Both the position numbers and the translations under genes were made by a program. A stretch of DNA of 64,000 nucleotides from Cellulosilyticum sp. I15G10I2 (GTDB lineage: Bacteria; Bacillota; Clostridia; Lachnospirales; Cellulosilyticaceae): contig NZ_FMMP01000006.1 of the NCBI RefSeq assembly GCF_900095725.1, positions 930,001 to 994,000 of the forward strand. The letters run 5' to 3'. Positions 19,423-28,382 of this stretch are shown piece by piece (within the stretch, counting starts at the first letter, position 1; each line of letters starts with the position of its first letter). The notes beneath the pieces are model-generated. The model was not told the DNA's origin. It ran no database searches and saw only the letters and a list, made by a program, of their open reading frames with translations.

Positions 19423-21714
19423 TTACTCGCCCCCCCTTATCTGCGTACGTAATAAAAGTCTATCGCCATCTGTTTTAAGCTCAACAGCGCCACGTTGATC
19501 TGTTCTTAAAACTTCTGCTTGATACTTGCTAAGTGTATCTAAAGTGCTTTGATGAGGATGATTATATCTATTATTAATACCACAACTAATAATAGCATAC
19601 CTAGGCTTTATTTTCAAAAGCGCATGCTCTGATGTTGAAGTTTTCGAACCATGATGCCCCACTTTTAAAACCGTAATTGCATTTAATACGCTGCACATTT
19701 CTTGTTCTTTAACTTGATCCATATCTCCTGTAAATAAGCCTGTAAACTGCTTATACTGTATAAGACAGCCTAAAGAATTATTATTATTATCTGCTGCTAT
19801 CTGTTCTCCCTTTGGCGCTAAGCAAACTATGTCCACATTGTCGATAGTAAAAGCATCTAAATATCCCATTGGATAAACATTAATTTTTTTCTCTAAACAA
19901 ATTTTTAATAGTTTACTCATTAAATACGATTCATCCAATTTAGAAACAAAGATATTGTTAATCTTTATATCTGTATCCAATAAATCAATAAGTCCACCTA
20001 CATGATCCGCATCTGAATGAGATAAAATAAAAGCTGTAATTGTTTTTTTACCCTTATATTTTATATAGCGCTCTACCACTTTTCCTTTACCAAAATTCCC
20101 TGCATCTACTGCAATAACTTTACCATGTGGTGTAGTCATGACAATTGCATCTCCTTGCCCTACATATAAGTAGGCTATATCTAGTGTTTTCGGACGCACA
20201 AATTCATAAAGTGTGCTTGTTCCAATAAAGACTATAATAATATACAGGCATACTCTTTTTTTTATATATCCCATTATACAACCAAAAAGTACACACAGTA
20301 AACCATAGTAGATTAAGATACCAAGTAAACTTGGCTTGCCAATACATAGCGTCCCCAGTGGCATTTGGAGTGTCTTTTCACCTATAAATGCAATAGTGTC
20401 AAGTAAGACTATAATTATTTTAGCAATAAAAGCTGCACCAGTTAAAGTAATGATACTCATGCCTAAACTTATCCAAGAAAATATAATAATAACTGAGAAT
20501 ATAGGAACGAATATCAAGTTTAATAATCCACAAAAAAGTGGTATTTCATAAAAATGAACAGCTAAAATAGGTGCTATACTTAATGTGACACACAGCCACG
20601 GGACACATACATATAAAAATTTCAAATAACCTTGAGAAACATCTAACTCTAACTTTTTTATAATAATCTGGCTTATCAACAAACTCCCTACAGCTGCAAA
20701 TGATAATTGAAAGCCAACTTGAGTAAGTTGAAATGGATTTATTAACAGAATAATGAGTGCAGCTAAAGCTAAATTAGTTATTTGATCAGCTTCTTCCCAA
20801 ATACACTTTGAGATAATAATAAGTGTAGCCATAATACATGCTCTAATCGTCGAGGTGCTTGCACCTGTCAAATAGGCATATAGCCATATAATGCTGCCCA
20901 TACTTATAAATTTAGATATATAGGGAATACCTAAATAACTTAATAATATATAGACAATACTCATTAGTAATGCAATATGAAATCCAGATATAGCAAGAAC
21001 ATGACCTATACCTGCCTTAGAATAAATCTGACGAATATCTTCAGAGATGTTTTCGTTATTTCCAGTGAGTAATGTTTGTATAATGCCTTGATCATTATTT
21101 TGAAATAGTTTTTCAATTTGCCTGTCTATCTGTGTCATGATAAACCGCATATTAAACCCGTTTGTATTAACTTTTTTAATTTCAACAGTTTTTAATGTTG
21201 CAGCAATACCTTGACTTATTAAGTATTTTTCATAATTCATGTCACTAGGATTCATCTTTAGCGTACGCGGCAAAACTTCGCCGTGTGCTCTCATCTTATC
21301 ATTTGGGTTTATTTGAGAGTTCATAGGCACTATTAAATTGACTTTAGATTTAATAGCTTCATATTCATTTTGATACTTAACAGATACTTCTTCTAAAGTT
21401 AAGGTATCATTAAACTTCCCTTTTATTACTCTAGCAACTTTTCCTTCTAGTGTAACACTCTGGCCAACTTTTAAAATTTTTTGTTCTCTAATTACCGTAT
21501 GCCCTATTGTCCATAAAAAGCCTGCAAATAATAATATAAAAAAAATTAAAATAATTTTATAATTATAACGAAGATAATGCATAAAAATCACAGCTATAAT
21601 TACAATCAAAAAAAAGGGGAATAAATGTATCTGCTCTAAATACATTTGTCCCCCAAGCATCCCAGCTATAGACCAACTGATTGCTTCAACCATTGGTCTT
21701 TTAATCGTTTTCAA
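19423..21714 (-). CDS. comEC: DNA internalization competence protein ComEC/Rec2
   Basis: A large polytopic membrane protein (about 763 residues) that forms the DNA uptake channel. An N-terminal membrane region is followed by a DUF4131/OB-like segment (about 80-190), then the Competence domain with many spans (GIGHVLAISGFHIALLM, LTGASTSTIRACIMA), and a C-terminal metallo-beta-lactamase domain (LSHSDADHVGGL, VLKVGHHGSKTSTS). The start is uncertain: TTG at 21712-21714 has AGGAAG six bases upstream and overlaps the previous gene by 14 bp. A GTG at 21742-21744 and an ATG seven codons further in are alternatives. It is fifth in the comEA operon. Confidence 0.95.
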   Translation of the reverse strand: MKTIKRPMVEAISWSIAGMLGGQMYLEQIHLFPFFLIVIIAVIFMHYLRYNYKIILIFFILLFAGFLWTIGHTVIREQKILKVGQSVTLEGKVARVIKGKFNDTLTLEEVSVKYQNEYEAIKSKVNLIVPMNSQINPNDKMRAHGEVLPRTLKMNPSDMNYEKYLISQGIAATLKTVEIKKVNTNGFNMRFIMTQIDRQIEKLFQNNDQGIIQTLLTGNNENISEDIRQIYSKAGIGHVLAISGFHIALLMSIVYILLSYLGIPYISKFISMGSIIWLYAYLTGASTSTIRACIMATLIIISKCIWEEADQITNLALAALIILLINPFQLTQVGFQLSFAAVGSLLISQIIIKKLELDVSQGYLKFLYVCVPWLCVTLSIAPILAVHFYEIPLFCGLLNLIFVPIFSVIIIFSWISLGMSIITLTGAAFIAKIIIVLLDTIAFIGEKTLQMPLGTLCIGKPSLLGILIYYGLLCVLFGCIMGYIKKRVCLYIIIVFIGTSTLYEFVRPKTLDIAYLYVGQGDAIVMTTPHGKVIAVDAGNFGKGKVVERYIKYKGKKTITAFILSHSDADHVGGLIDLLDTDIKINNIFVSKLDESYLMSKLLKICLEKKINVYPMGYLDAFTIDNVDIVCLAPKGEQIAADNNNNSLGCLIQYKQFTGLFTGDMDQVKEQEMCSVLNAITVLKVGHHGSKTSTSEHALLKIKPRYAIISCGINNRYNHPHQSTLDTLSKYQAEVLRTDQRGAVELKTDGDRLLLRTQIRGGE

Positions 21715-22642
21715 TAAGCGCTTCCTTTCTCTCGAAAAACTCACTTAAATCTATATCTTTACTAAACTCTATTTCTTTTTTTCCATCAATCAAAAAGGCT
21801 ACTTTTTGTATTTTAGGTAATTCAGTCAAAGCATTTACAATTGAATAAATCATAAGCGCCTTACTTTCAGGTGATGTAAAATGCTTGGATTTTACATCAA
21901 ATGATAGGTCAACCTGACACACCCCTTCTTTTGTATTGACATCATTTACAATCGTTTCTTTAGGGATAGTGGGTAATAGCCCTTCTTGCTGAGGGCCTTT
22001 TATTAATTCATCAATAATATACCGTTCAAGAGGTACGTTGTTATTCACCTGTATATCTCTTTGTTCTTTAATGAGCCTTGGGTTTTCTAGGCTAGTAAAA
22101 TATAATACGACAGGCTGAATCGTAGTAGGTGGATTAGGATTTAATACACTTAAAATAATGTCACTCCGTGTAATAGGACCTATAGGTTTGCTATTAATAT
22201 TTAAAATAGGCCTGTCCTCTATAAAAAATTCAACACCATCTATAAAATTGAGCTCTGTCAGCGAATAAACTAAAGAGGCTCTTATTCCCATCTGCTCATT
22301 GGCACTTAGCGAGTCATACTTACCATCAAATAATACATAAGCTAAGCGATCATCTAAATTAACTTCTTTAATATGCATATCATTATTGTTTTGAAGTGTT
22401 GTTGATTGCGGCCCTCGGCTTAAAGCACTAATTACAAACTGAGTTTTATCCCGATTAGTTACTATTCCTTTTAAATCCACAGGTATATTCTCTGAAAACA
22501 AACTACCTTTAGTATAATCAGCAAAGTATATTGTTATCGTATCTTTCCCCTTGCCACTAGGACTGCTTTTGTTACATGCAGCAATAATTATAGGAAGCAG
22601 CAAGATGACTATAAATAGTCTTGGTATTGGACTTATTCTCAT
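21701..22642 (-). CDS. GerMN domain lipoprotein
   Basis: A 313-residue secreted lipoprotein. The signal peptide (RLFIVILLLPIIIAAC) ends in a lipobox with the lipidated Cys near residue 22. Two GerMN-type domains follow: one at about 40-140 (with VISALSRGPQS and IRASLVYSLTEL) and one at about 175-290 (with IIDELIKGPQQEGLLPTIP and ALMIYSIVNALTELP). GerMN domains occur in spore germination GerM and in actinobacterial LpqB. The ATG overlaps the histidine kinase stop (ATGA). Two upstream in-frame starts lie inside the kinase gene and are less likely. The context suggests that it tunes the kinase from outside the membrane, which is inference. Confidence 0.9.
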   Translation of the reverse strand: MRISPIPRLFIVILLLPIIIAACNKSSPSGKGKDTITIYFADYTKGSLFSENIPVDLKGIVTNRDKTQFVISALSRGPQSTTLQNNNDMHIKEVNLDDRLAYVLFDGKYDSLSANEQMGIRASLVYSLTELNFIDGVEFFIEDRPILNINSKPIGPITRSDIILSVLNPNPPTTIQPVVLYFTSLENPRLIKEQRDIQVNNNVPLERYIIDELIKGPQQEGLLPTIPKETIVNDVNTKEGVCQVDLSFDVKSKHFTSPESKALMIYSIVNALTELPKIQKVAFLIDGKKEIEFSKDIDLSEFFERKEALIEND

Positions 22643-24075
22643 TTCACCACTCCTTCCCATGTGTGTCGCAGCGGCACTTGGATAATAAAAGTAGAGCCTT
22701 CTCCTTCTTCACTTTCTACCTGAATAGAACCATTATGCATAACTATTGTCTTATAAGTTATAGAAAGTCCAAGTCCCGTGCCGCCTGTTTCACGATTTCT
22801 TGTCTTATCTGTTCTATAAAACCTTTCAAATATCTTAGATTGCTCTTTTTTTGCAATGCCTATCCCAGTATCCTGAATAGTTATAAAAGCATCTTGTACA
22901 TCACTTTGAATAATAACTTTAACTTCACCCCCGTTAGGTGTGTATTTGATAGCATTTTCAATTAAATTTGATAAAGCTAAGGTAAATTTTACTTCATCAA
23001 TTTCTGCAGTAATATCTTTGTGACTCTCATAAATTAGCTTGATTTCTTTTTTCTTTGCGAGTGGGATAAGTCTTTTTAAAATATTCTGAGTCATTTCGTT
23101 TAAATCTACATTTGCAATATTCATTGGTATTTCTCTTTGATCTAATCGGACAAGTGTTAATAAATCTGAGATAATATTATTGAGTCGATCTACCTCGGAG
23201 TTAATATCTTGAAAAAACTCCTGATACATCTCAACAGGTACGTTATCTTGGAAAATAAGAGATTCGGTCAAAACTTTAATCGAAGACAGAGGCGTCTTTA
23301 ATTCATGTGACACGTTTGATACAAATTCCTGTCTCGATTGCTCTACTCTTTGTAGCTGTTCTGCCATATGATTAAATGCATTTCCAAGCTCTGCTATTTC
23401 ATCCTTACCTACTACATCTACTTTTTGATCAAGCTGTCCCGTTGTTATTTTTTGTACAAACTTCATTAATGTTTTTAAAGGCTTAGTAATAAAAGAAGAA
23501 GTAACAAAACTAATAAGTCCAGTAAATAAACTTGTAACTAATGATAATAAGTAAACCTGACTTTTCATTTTATCAAGAGAGGTATAAATATCCTGAATAC
23601 TTGCTGATAAGATAACAACACCCAATACTCTATTTTTATCTTCTTTGTCCACTACAGATACAGCTGCAGTCATGATGGGTTGATCTAAGGATTTTTCTGC
23701 TTTATCTTTTTTATTAAGTGCTGAAAATACCTGACTGTTCATAATCGTCTTATTTAAAATAGTAGAACTTGAGTCAGCAACAACAAACCCGTGTTTATCA
23801 ACCACTACGATTCTACAATTTAGATCTTTCTCGTGACTTCTATTCTTAACAAGTGAGGTTAGTAAATTATAATTATTATCATTTTTTAAATAGTTGGCTT
23901 CTTTTATCTGCACAGCCACCCCATTAGCTTTACTAAGCCACTCAAGCTCACTTTTGCCAATATAGTGCGTTTCCATTCTTCCTAGCAGCACTGTAGAAAA
24001 AAGTGTTAATGGCAAGTAACTAATAATGAAAAATAAAATAAATAGTCGCCACCTCAAACTTTGAAACCATTTCAT
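22639..24075 (-). CDS. Membrane sensor histidine kinase (HAMP, HisKA, HATPase)
   Basis: A 478-residue two-component kinase. Membrane spans lie at about 9-30 and 173-195, flanking an extracytoplasmic sensor domain of about 140 residues. The HAMP domain follows (about 196-248), then HisKA with the phosphoacceptor His257 in VSHELKTPLSS. The ATP-binding domain has NLIENAIKYTPNGG (N box), DTGIGI (G1), RFYRTDKTR (F box) and GGTGLGLSI (G2). It resembles the PhoR/WalK group. The start codon is one base after the response regulator stop. The signal is not apparent from sequence; the adjacent GerMN lipoprotein suggests cell-envelope sensing. Confidence 0.95.
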   Translation of the reverse strand: MKWFQSLRWRLFILFFIISYLPLTLFSTVLLGRMETHYIGKSELEWLSKANGVAVQIKEANYLKNDNNYNLLTSLVKNRSHEKDLNCRIVVVDKHGFVVADSSSTILNKTIMNSQVFSALNKKDKAEKSLDQPIMTAAVSVVDKEDKNRVLGVVILSASIQDIYTSLDKMKSQVYLLSLVTSLFTGLISFVTSSFITKPLKTLMKFVQKITTGQLDQKVDVVGKDEIAELGNAFNHMAEQLQRVEQSRQEFVSNVSHELKTPLSSIKVLTESLIFQDNVPVEMYQEFFQDINSEVDRLNNIISDLLTLVRLDQREIPMNIANVDLNEMTQNILKRLIPLAKKKEIKLIYESHKDITAEIDEVKFTLALSNLIENAIKYTPNGGEVKVIIQSDVQDAFITIQDTGIGIAKKEQSKIFERFYRTDKTRNRETGGTGLGLSITYKTIVMHNGSIQVESEEGEGSTFIIQVPLRHTWEGVVK

Positions 24076-24076
24076 C

Positions 24077-24763
24077 TTAATCTTTAAAATAATAACCTAC
24101 CCCCCACTTGGTATGGATATACTCTGGCTGGCCAGGATTCGGTTCTATCTTTTCCCTTAGTCTACGCACGTGTACATCCACTGTACGAACATCGCCTGGA
24201 TATTCATGTCCCCATATGGTATCTAAAAGCTGATCTCGACTATACACTTTACCTGGATGTGTCGCAAATAACTCCAGCATATCAAATTCTTTTGCTGTAA
24301 GATTTATTTCTTGATTTTTAATAAATATTCTTCTGCTATTAACCTCTAAATGCAGTTCGCCTACCTCTATCATCTTTTTATTAGGTTCTTTTTCGCTGTG
24401 TGTGGATCTTCTTAAAATAGCTTTTATCCTAGCCTTAAGCTCCAATATATTAAATGGTTTTGTCACATAATCATCAGCACCATATTCAAGTCCCATTATC
24501 TTATCCATATCTTCACCTTTTGCTGTAAGCATAATAATAGGGATAGTAGAAAACTCTCTAACAAGCTGACATACCTCTAACCCATTATACTTAGGAAGCA
24601 TAACATCTAGTATCATAACATCATATTTTCCATTTCTTACATAGTTAAGTGCTTCTTCACCATCATAAGCCGCATCAACTTCCCAACCTTCTTGCTCTAA
24701 ACTAAATTTTATTCCTTTTACAATAAGTCGCTCGTCATCTACAACTAAAATTTTACTATTCAT
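24077..24763 (-). CDS. OmpR/PhoB-family response regulator
   Basis: A 228-residue response regulator. The receiver domain (1-120) has VVDDERLI, the phosphoacceptor Asp in VMILDVMLPKYNG, IMLTAKGED and VTKPFNILELKARI. The winged-helix Trans_reg_C domain (about 130-228) has LTAKEFDMLELFATHPGKVYSR, IWGHEYPGDVRTVDVHVRRLR and the terminal KWGVGYYF. It pairs with the kinase gene one base downstream. An AGGAGG site precedes the ATG. The WalR/PhoP-type sequence makes cell-envelope or phosphate control the nearest comparisons, but I cannot choose between them. Confidence 0.96.
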   Translation of the reverse strand: MNSKILVVDDERLIVKGIKFSLEQEGWEVDAAYDGEEALNYVRNGKYDVMILDVMLPKYNGLEVCQLVREFSTIPIIMLTAKGEDMDKIMGLEYGADDYVTKPFNILELKARIKAILRRSTHSEKEPNKKMIEVGELHLEVNSRRIFIKNQEINLTAKEFDMLELFATHPGKVYSRDQLLDTIWGHEYPGDVRTVDVHVRRLREKIEPNPGQPEYIHTKWGVGYYFKD

Positions 24764-24778
24764 CGCTCATCCTCCTTT

Positions 24779-25516
24779 TTATACTGTTATAAATGCTCTT
24801 ATCTTTTCTAATGTTTTATCACCAATTCCTGAAACATTAAGCAGTTCATCCACCTTTTTAAATCGCCCAATAGTCATACGGTACTCAATAATAGCTCTTG
24901 CTTTAACCGCTCCAATGCCCGAGAGGGTCTGAAGATCTTTTTCAGTCGCAGTATTGATATTAATTATATGAGAATATCCCTGCTCACTCATTTTAGAGCC
25001 ACTTATACTTGTCTCTTGTGAAGCGACTATATCTTTATTGTCGTATGAATTTAATGATTTGTCAATTTCTTCTCCTATTTTAGGAACATATATTTTTTGG
25101 TTAGGCGCTACCCTGCTTGCCAAATTCAAATAATTTTTATCAGCATCTAAAGTAAGCCCGCCACCCATTTGAACCACATCATTAATAATAGCTGCGGGAT
25201 CAACGTAGTAAACACCGGGACACACTATTTCTCCGCATATATAGACAGGTACTTGAGTAGTGGGTGTTGGCCAATAGGTATCATTTTGCTGCAAATCTAA
25301 AGGGGCCTGTGGTATATCTGCAGCCTTCTCCTCTTCTAAAGAAGTCATGGTGTTTATATCCTCTGATTCTAAAAGCTGCATGTTATAACTTTCACTACTG
25401 AGTTTAATAGATACTTCCTTAGATTTCATTTCTTTAACACTATACCAACTGACATTTAAAATCACCAAAACTAAGCATATGACTGCAATTTTATACTTTT
25501 TCAATAATTCTACCAT
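24779..25516 (-). CDS. comEA: ComEA family helix-hairpin-helix DNA-binding protein
   Basis: A 245-residue membrane-anchored protein that binds incoming DNA outside the cell during transformation. An N-terminal membrane span (about 10-25, AVICLVLVILNVSW) is followed by a linker. An SLBB domain comes next (about 85-150; VPVYICGEIVCPGVYYV, NQKIYVP), and a C-terminal pair of helix-hairpin-helix motifs from about 185 (ININTATEKDLQTLSGIGAVKARAI and LLNVSGIGDKTLEKI). An upstream in-frame start adds ten residues, but GAGGTG fits the ATG at 25514-25516. It heads the six-gene run to holA and is divergent from the D,D-carboxypeptidase gene. Confidence 0.95.
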   Translation of the reverse strand: MVELLKKYKIAVICLVLVILNVSWYSVKEMKSKEVSIKLSSESYNMQLLESEDINTMTSLEEEKAADIPQAPLDLQQNDTYWPTPTTQVPVYICGEIVCPGVYYVDPAAIINDVVQMGGGLTLDADKNYLNLASRVAPNQKIYVPKIGEEIDKSLNSYDNKDIVASQETSISGSKMSEQGYSHIININTATEKDLQTLSGIGAVKARAIIEYRMTIGRFKKVDELLNVSGIGDKTLEKIRAFITV

Positions 25517-25631
25517 AGAATCACCTCTTATACAAAGTGTTAACATATTTTTAATAAATTAGACTATTTAGCCTTACTAATTTTATATAAATCTGTTATA
25601 CTAATGGAGTTGAAAGGAGTATATTAGACAT

Positions 25632-26960
25632 ATGAGACGTATAATTTCTTTATCACTTTGCTTGCTGATTATGTTCTTAGGTATTTTTCCAACAAGGACC
25701 ATGGCTGATACTGCTACTGAAAACCTTCCAGTCATCCAAGCTGAATCTGCCATACTCATAGATGCTAAGTCTAAAACTGTTTTATTCGAAAAAAATGCTC
25801 ATAAAAAACAATATCCAGCAAGTATTACTAAAATTATGACTGCTCTGCTCGCCATAGAAAATCTTTCACCTACAGATTTGATAACATTTTCTAAAGAAGC
25901 TATTTTTAGTATTGAAAGAGGAAGCAGTCATATTGGTATGGATGTTGGTGAACAAATCACAGTAGACCAAGCACTTCATGGTGTTCTTTTGATGTCTGCT
26001 AACGAAGTGGCTAACGGCCTCGCAGAGGCTGCCAGCGGTTCTATTGAAAACTTTGGCGTTAAAATGACTGAACGTGCCAAGGAACTTGGCGCTGTTAATA
26101 CGCATTTTGTCAATCCCCATGGTTTACATAGTGCGGAGCAGTATACAACTGCATATGACATGGCATTAATCACAAGCTATATTTATAATAACTCTTATTT
26201 TTCCGAAATAATGAGTCATACAACCTACCAGATTCCAAGTACTAATAAAACCACAGAAACGAGATATTTATCTCAGCAGCATCGTCTGATGAATCAACAA
26301 CGCGACAGTAAAATGTATAGAGCTGATGTTATTGCCGGTAAAACAGGTTACACAGATGTAGCAAGACATACTTTAGTTACTGTTGCAAAACATGGTGATA
26401 TCGATCTTGTTGCGGTTATCTTAAAGTCTGAGAGAGATAGTTTGTATACAGATACCAATGCCTTATTAAACTATGGCATCAATTCCTACCGCACTCTGAA
26501 CCTTCATAGTACAGGTACCAGCTTAAAAACATTGCCTATGTATTCAGTTAAAAGCGGACAAACCTATCAGGCAGGTAATTGTTCAATTTCTGTAGAAACA
26601 CCCTTATCTATTCTTATTCAAAAAGATATTAAAGAGCGTGATATCACAACGCATATTGATCTTCCTGAATATATTGAAATTGGTACAAGTAAAGGAAGTA
26701 CTATTGGAACGATTACTTATTTGCACGGTACTCAGATATTAGCGAAAAACAACTTACTCATAAAAGATATTGAGTTTTCTCCATCACCTTATCCAACAGT
26801 TTTACCCGTATCTAATACGTTGTTAATCGATAAAAAGATCTATTTTATAGTCATTCCAGCGGTACTTATTGTTTTCTTTATAAGCGTTTTGAGACGTATT
26901 TTTAAAAGACGCAGAAGAAAAAAAGTGGCCAAACTTAAATTTAATAGACGTATAAAATAA
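25632..26960 (+). CDS. D-alanyl-D-alanine carboxypeptidase (S11, DacF/PBP5-like)
   Basis: A 442-residue low-molecular-weight penicillin-binding protein. A signal peptide (1-25, ending TRTMADT) is followed by the peptidase domain with all three active-site motifs: SITK (SxxK) near residue 62, SAN (SxN) near 122, and GKTGYTD (KTG). A PBP5-like C-terminal domain follows. A C-terminal membrane span (about 400-422) is followed by a very basic tail. It removes the terminal D-Ala from pentapeptides. The GGAG site is rather far (about 12 bp) from the ATG. A weak promoter candidate (TTACTA, 17 bp, TATACT) lies at 25574-25602. In Firmicutes such enzymes act in vegetative or spore wall, and I cannot tell which here. 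Confidence 0.93.
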   Translation: MRRIISLSLCLLIMFLGIFPTRTMADTATENLPVIQAESAILIDAKSKTVLFEKNAHKKQYPASITKIMTALLAIENLSPTDLITFSKEAIFSIERGSSHIGMDVGEQITVDQALHGVLLMSANEVANGLAEAASGSIENFGVKMTERAKELGAVNTHFVNPHGLHSAEQYTTAYDMALITSYIYNNSYFSEIMSHTTYQIPSTNKTTETRYLSQQHRLMNQQRDSKMYRADVIAGKTGYTDVARHTLVTVAKHGDIDLVAVILKSERDSLYTDTNALLNYGINSYRTLNLHSTGTSLKTLPMYSVKSGQTYQAGNCSISVETPLSILIQKDIKERDITTHIDLPEYIEIGTSKGSTIGTITYLHGTQILAKNNLLIKDIEFSPSPYPTVLPVSNTLLIDKKIYFIVIPAVLIVFFISVLRRIFKRRRRKKVAKLKFNRRIK

Positions 26961-26965
26961 TAAAT

Positions 26966-27004
26966 AGAACCTAAAACATGATTTAATCTAATGTTTTAGG
27001 TTCT
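26966..27004. terminator. Bidirectional terminator between the carboxypeptidase gene and rsfS
   Basis: A perfect 14-bp inverted repeat (26966-26979 and 26991-27004) with an 11-nt loop lies between convergent genes, with a T-rich right arm and tail on the plus strand. Confidence 0.85.
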
Positions 27005-27010
27005 TTCTCA

Positions 27011-27355
27011 TTAGAACGTAATTACTTTTGCATCTTTCCAAAGTCTGTTCAGCCCATAAAACGCAGCATCTTCTTGATGTAAAACGTGCACAATAATGTT
27101 ACCATAATCTAACAAAATCCATTTGGCTGTTGTATAGCCTTCTTTTTGAAGAAGGGGCACCTGATAATCTGTAAGAAACTCTTCTATTTCATCTGTAATC
27201 GCCTGTGTTTGACGTATATTAGTCGCAACAGCAATAATAAAAATATCAGTTAAAGTTGTCAGTTGGTGTACATCCAGCACTTCTATACTTGTTGCTTTTT
27301 TATTATTAATTATGTCATATATTTGTTTAGCAAGTATTAATGTGTTTTTATCCAA
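27011..27355 (-). CDS. rsfS: Ribosome silencing factor RsfS
   Basis: A 114-residue RsfS (Iojap/RsfA family) that binds L14 of the 50S subunit and blocks subunit joining under starvation. Family segments: ATSIEVLDVHQLTTLTDIFIIA, TNIRQTQAITDEIEEFL, EGYTTAKWILLDYGNIIVHVL, and the C-terminal FYGLNRLWKDAK. The start is a TTG 11 bp after GGAG. It usually lies directly after nadD and yqeK; here an antiporter gene has come between, and rsfS follows that gene by 20 bp. Confidence 0.96.
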   Translation of the reverse strand: MDKNTLILAKQIYDIINNKKATSIEVLDVHQLTTLTDIFIIAVATNIRQTQAITDEIEEFLTDYQVPLLQKEGYTTAKWILLDYGNIIVHVLHQEDAAFYGLNRLWKDAKVITF

Positions 27356-27375
27356 GTTATTAAAATCTCCTTTCC

Positions 27376-28353
27376 TTATGCAACAAACACGTTAAGTTGT
27401 GTAAAAACTAAGTACCCATAGTAAATAGCAAACATTATTAAGAAAACTTTCCCTTCACTTTTAGATACGATTCTTTCTGATTTACTAAATATATAAAGAA
27501 CAATCGTGCAAAAAACCATAACTAATAAATCAAGCCCAATAGGATCTTTAGGTATTATATTACCAAATAACGCAGCTGGAAGTCCAGCTACAAAACATAT
27601 ATTAAAGATATTGCTTCCAATAATATTACCAATTGCGATATCTTGCTTACCTTTTTTAGCTGCCATTACAGATGTTACTAGTTCGGGGAGTGATGTGCCA
27701 AGCGCAACAATGGTAAGTGCAATAAATCTCTGGCTGACACCAGCTGAAGTTGCTATTTTAGTTGCCGCATTTACAACGAAATTTCCGCCTATAATAATAG
27801 CGATAAGTCCAAAAAAACTATATGCAATAGCTAACTTTAGCGGGTACCTCGCTTCTATCTCTTCGCTTTGACCATTTTTAGCCAAATGCAGCAAATAATA
27901 AATAAAAATAGTAAAAACAATGAGTATGACGATACCATCACCTCTTGATATCATATTGATATTGCCATTTTGCAGTGGAATATCTAAAAAAAGAACACTG
28001 AGCAAAATAGAAACTAAAAGTAAAAATGGAATCTCTTTTTTTATCGTGTTATTCTGAACCCTAATTGGCGCTATAGATGCCGCAATACCTAAGATAAGTA
28101 CAATATTTAATATATTACTGCCTATAATATTTCCAAGTACCATATCAGTATTATGGCTCAGCATAGCTTTTATACTTACAGCTGCTTCCGGGGCACTTGT
28201 CCCAAAAGCAACAATAGTAAGGCCAATAAAGATATCTGGTACATTTAAATTCTTGGCAATAGACGATGCCCCATCTACAAAGTAGTCTGCACCTTTAATT
28301 AAGACGACAAAGCCTAAAATAAGAATAACAGCTTGTATCACAATCGTATTCAT
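27376..28353 (-). CDS. Calcium/sodium antiporter (CaCA family, YrbG-like)
   Basis: A 325-residue membrane protein with about ten spans in two inverted halves. Each half carries the alpha-repeat ion-binding motif: IVAFGTSAPEAAVSIKA in the first and IVALGTSLPELVTSVMA in the second, each followed by NIIGSNI(L/F)NI. This is the K-independent Na+/Ca2+ exchanger pattern of prokaryotes. Substrate specificity (Ca2+ and Na+ or H+) is inferred from family. It sits between the nadD-yqeK fusion (29 bp) and rsfS (20 bp), all apparently in one operon, in a position often held by other genes in relatives. Confidence 0.93.
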   Translation of the reverse strand: MNTIVIQAVILILGFVVLIKGADYFVDGASSIAKNLNVPDIFIGLTIVAFGTSAPEAAVSIKAMLSHNTDMVLGNIIGSNILNIVLILGIAASIAPIRVQNNTIKKEIPFLLLVSILLSVLFLDIPLQNGNINMISRGDGIVILIVFTIFIYYLLHLAKNGQSEEIEARYPLKLAIAYSFFGLIAIIIGGNFVVNAATKIATSAGVSQRFIALTIVALGTSLPELVTSVMAAKKGKQDIAIGNIIGSNIFNICFVAGLPAALFGNIIPKDPIGLDLLVMVFCTIVLYIFSKSERIVSKSEGKVFLIMFAIYYGYLVFTQLNVFVA

Positions 28354-28382
28354 AATGCCTCCTCATTATTTATCATAACCTT

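Noticed and set aside
25574-25602. Promoter for the D,D-carboxypeptidase gene (TTACTA, 17 bp, TATACT)
   Set aside because: The -35 box matches only 3 of 6; mentioned in the gene entry but not listed as a feature.
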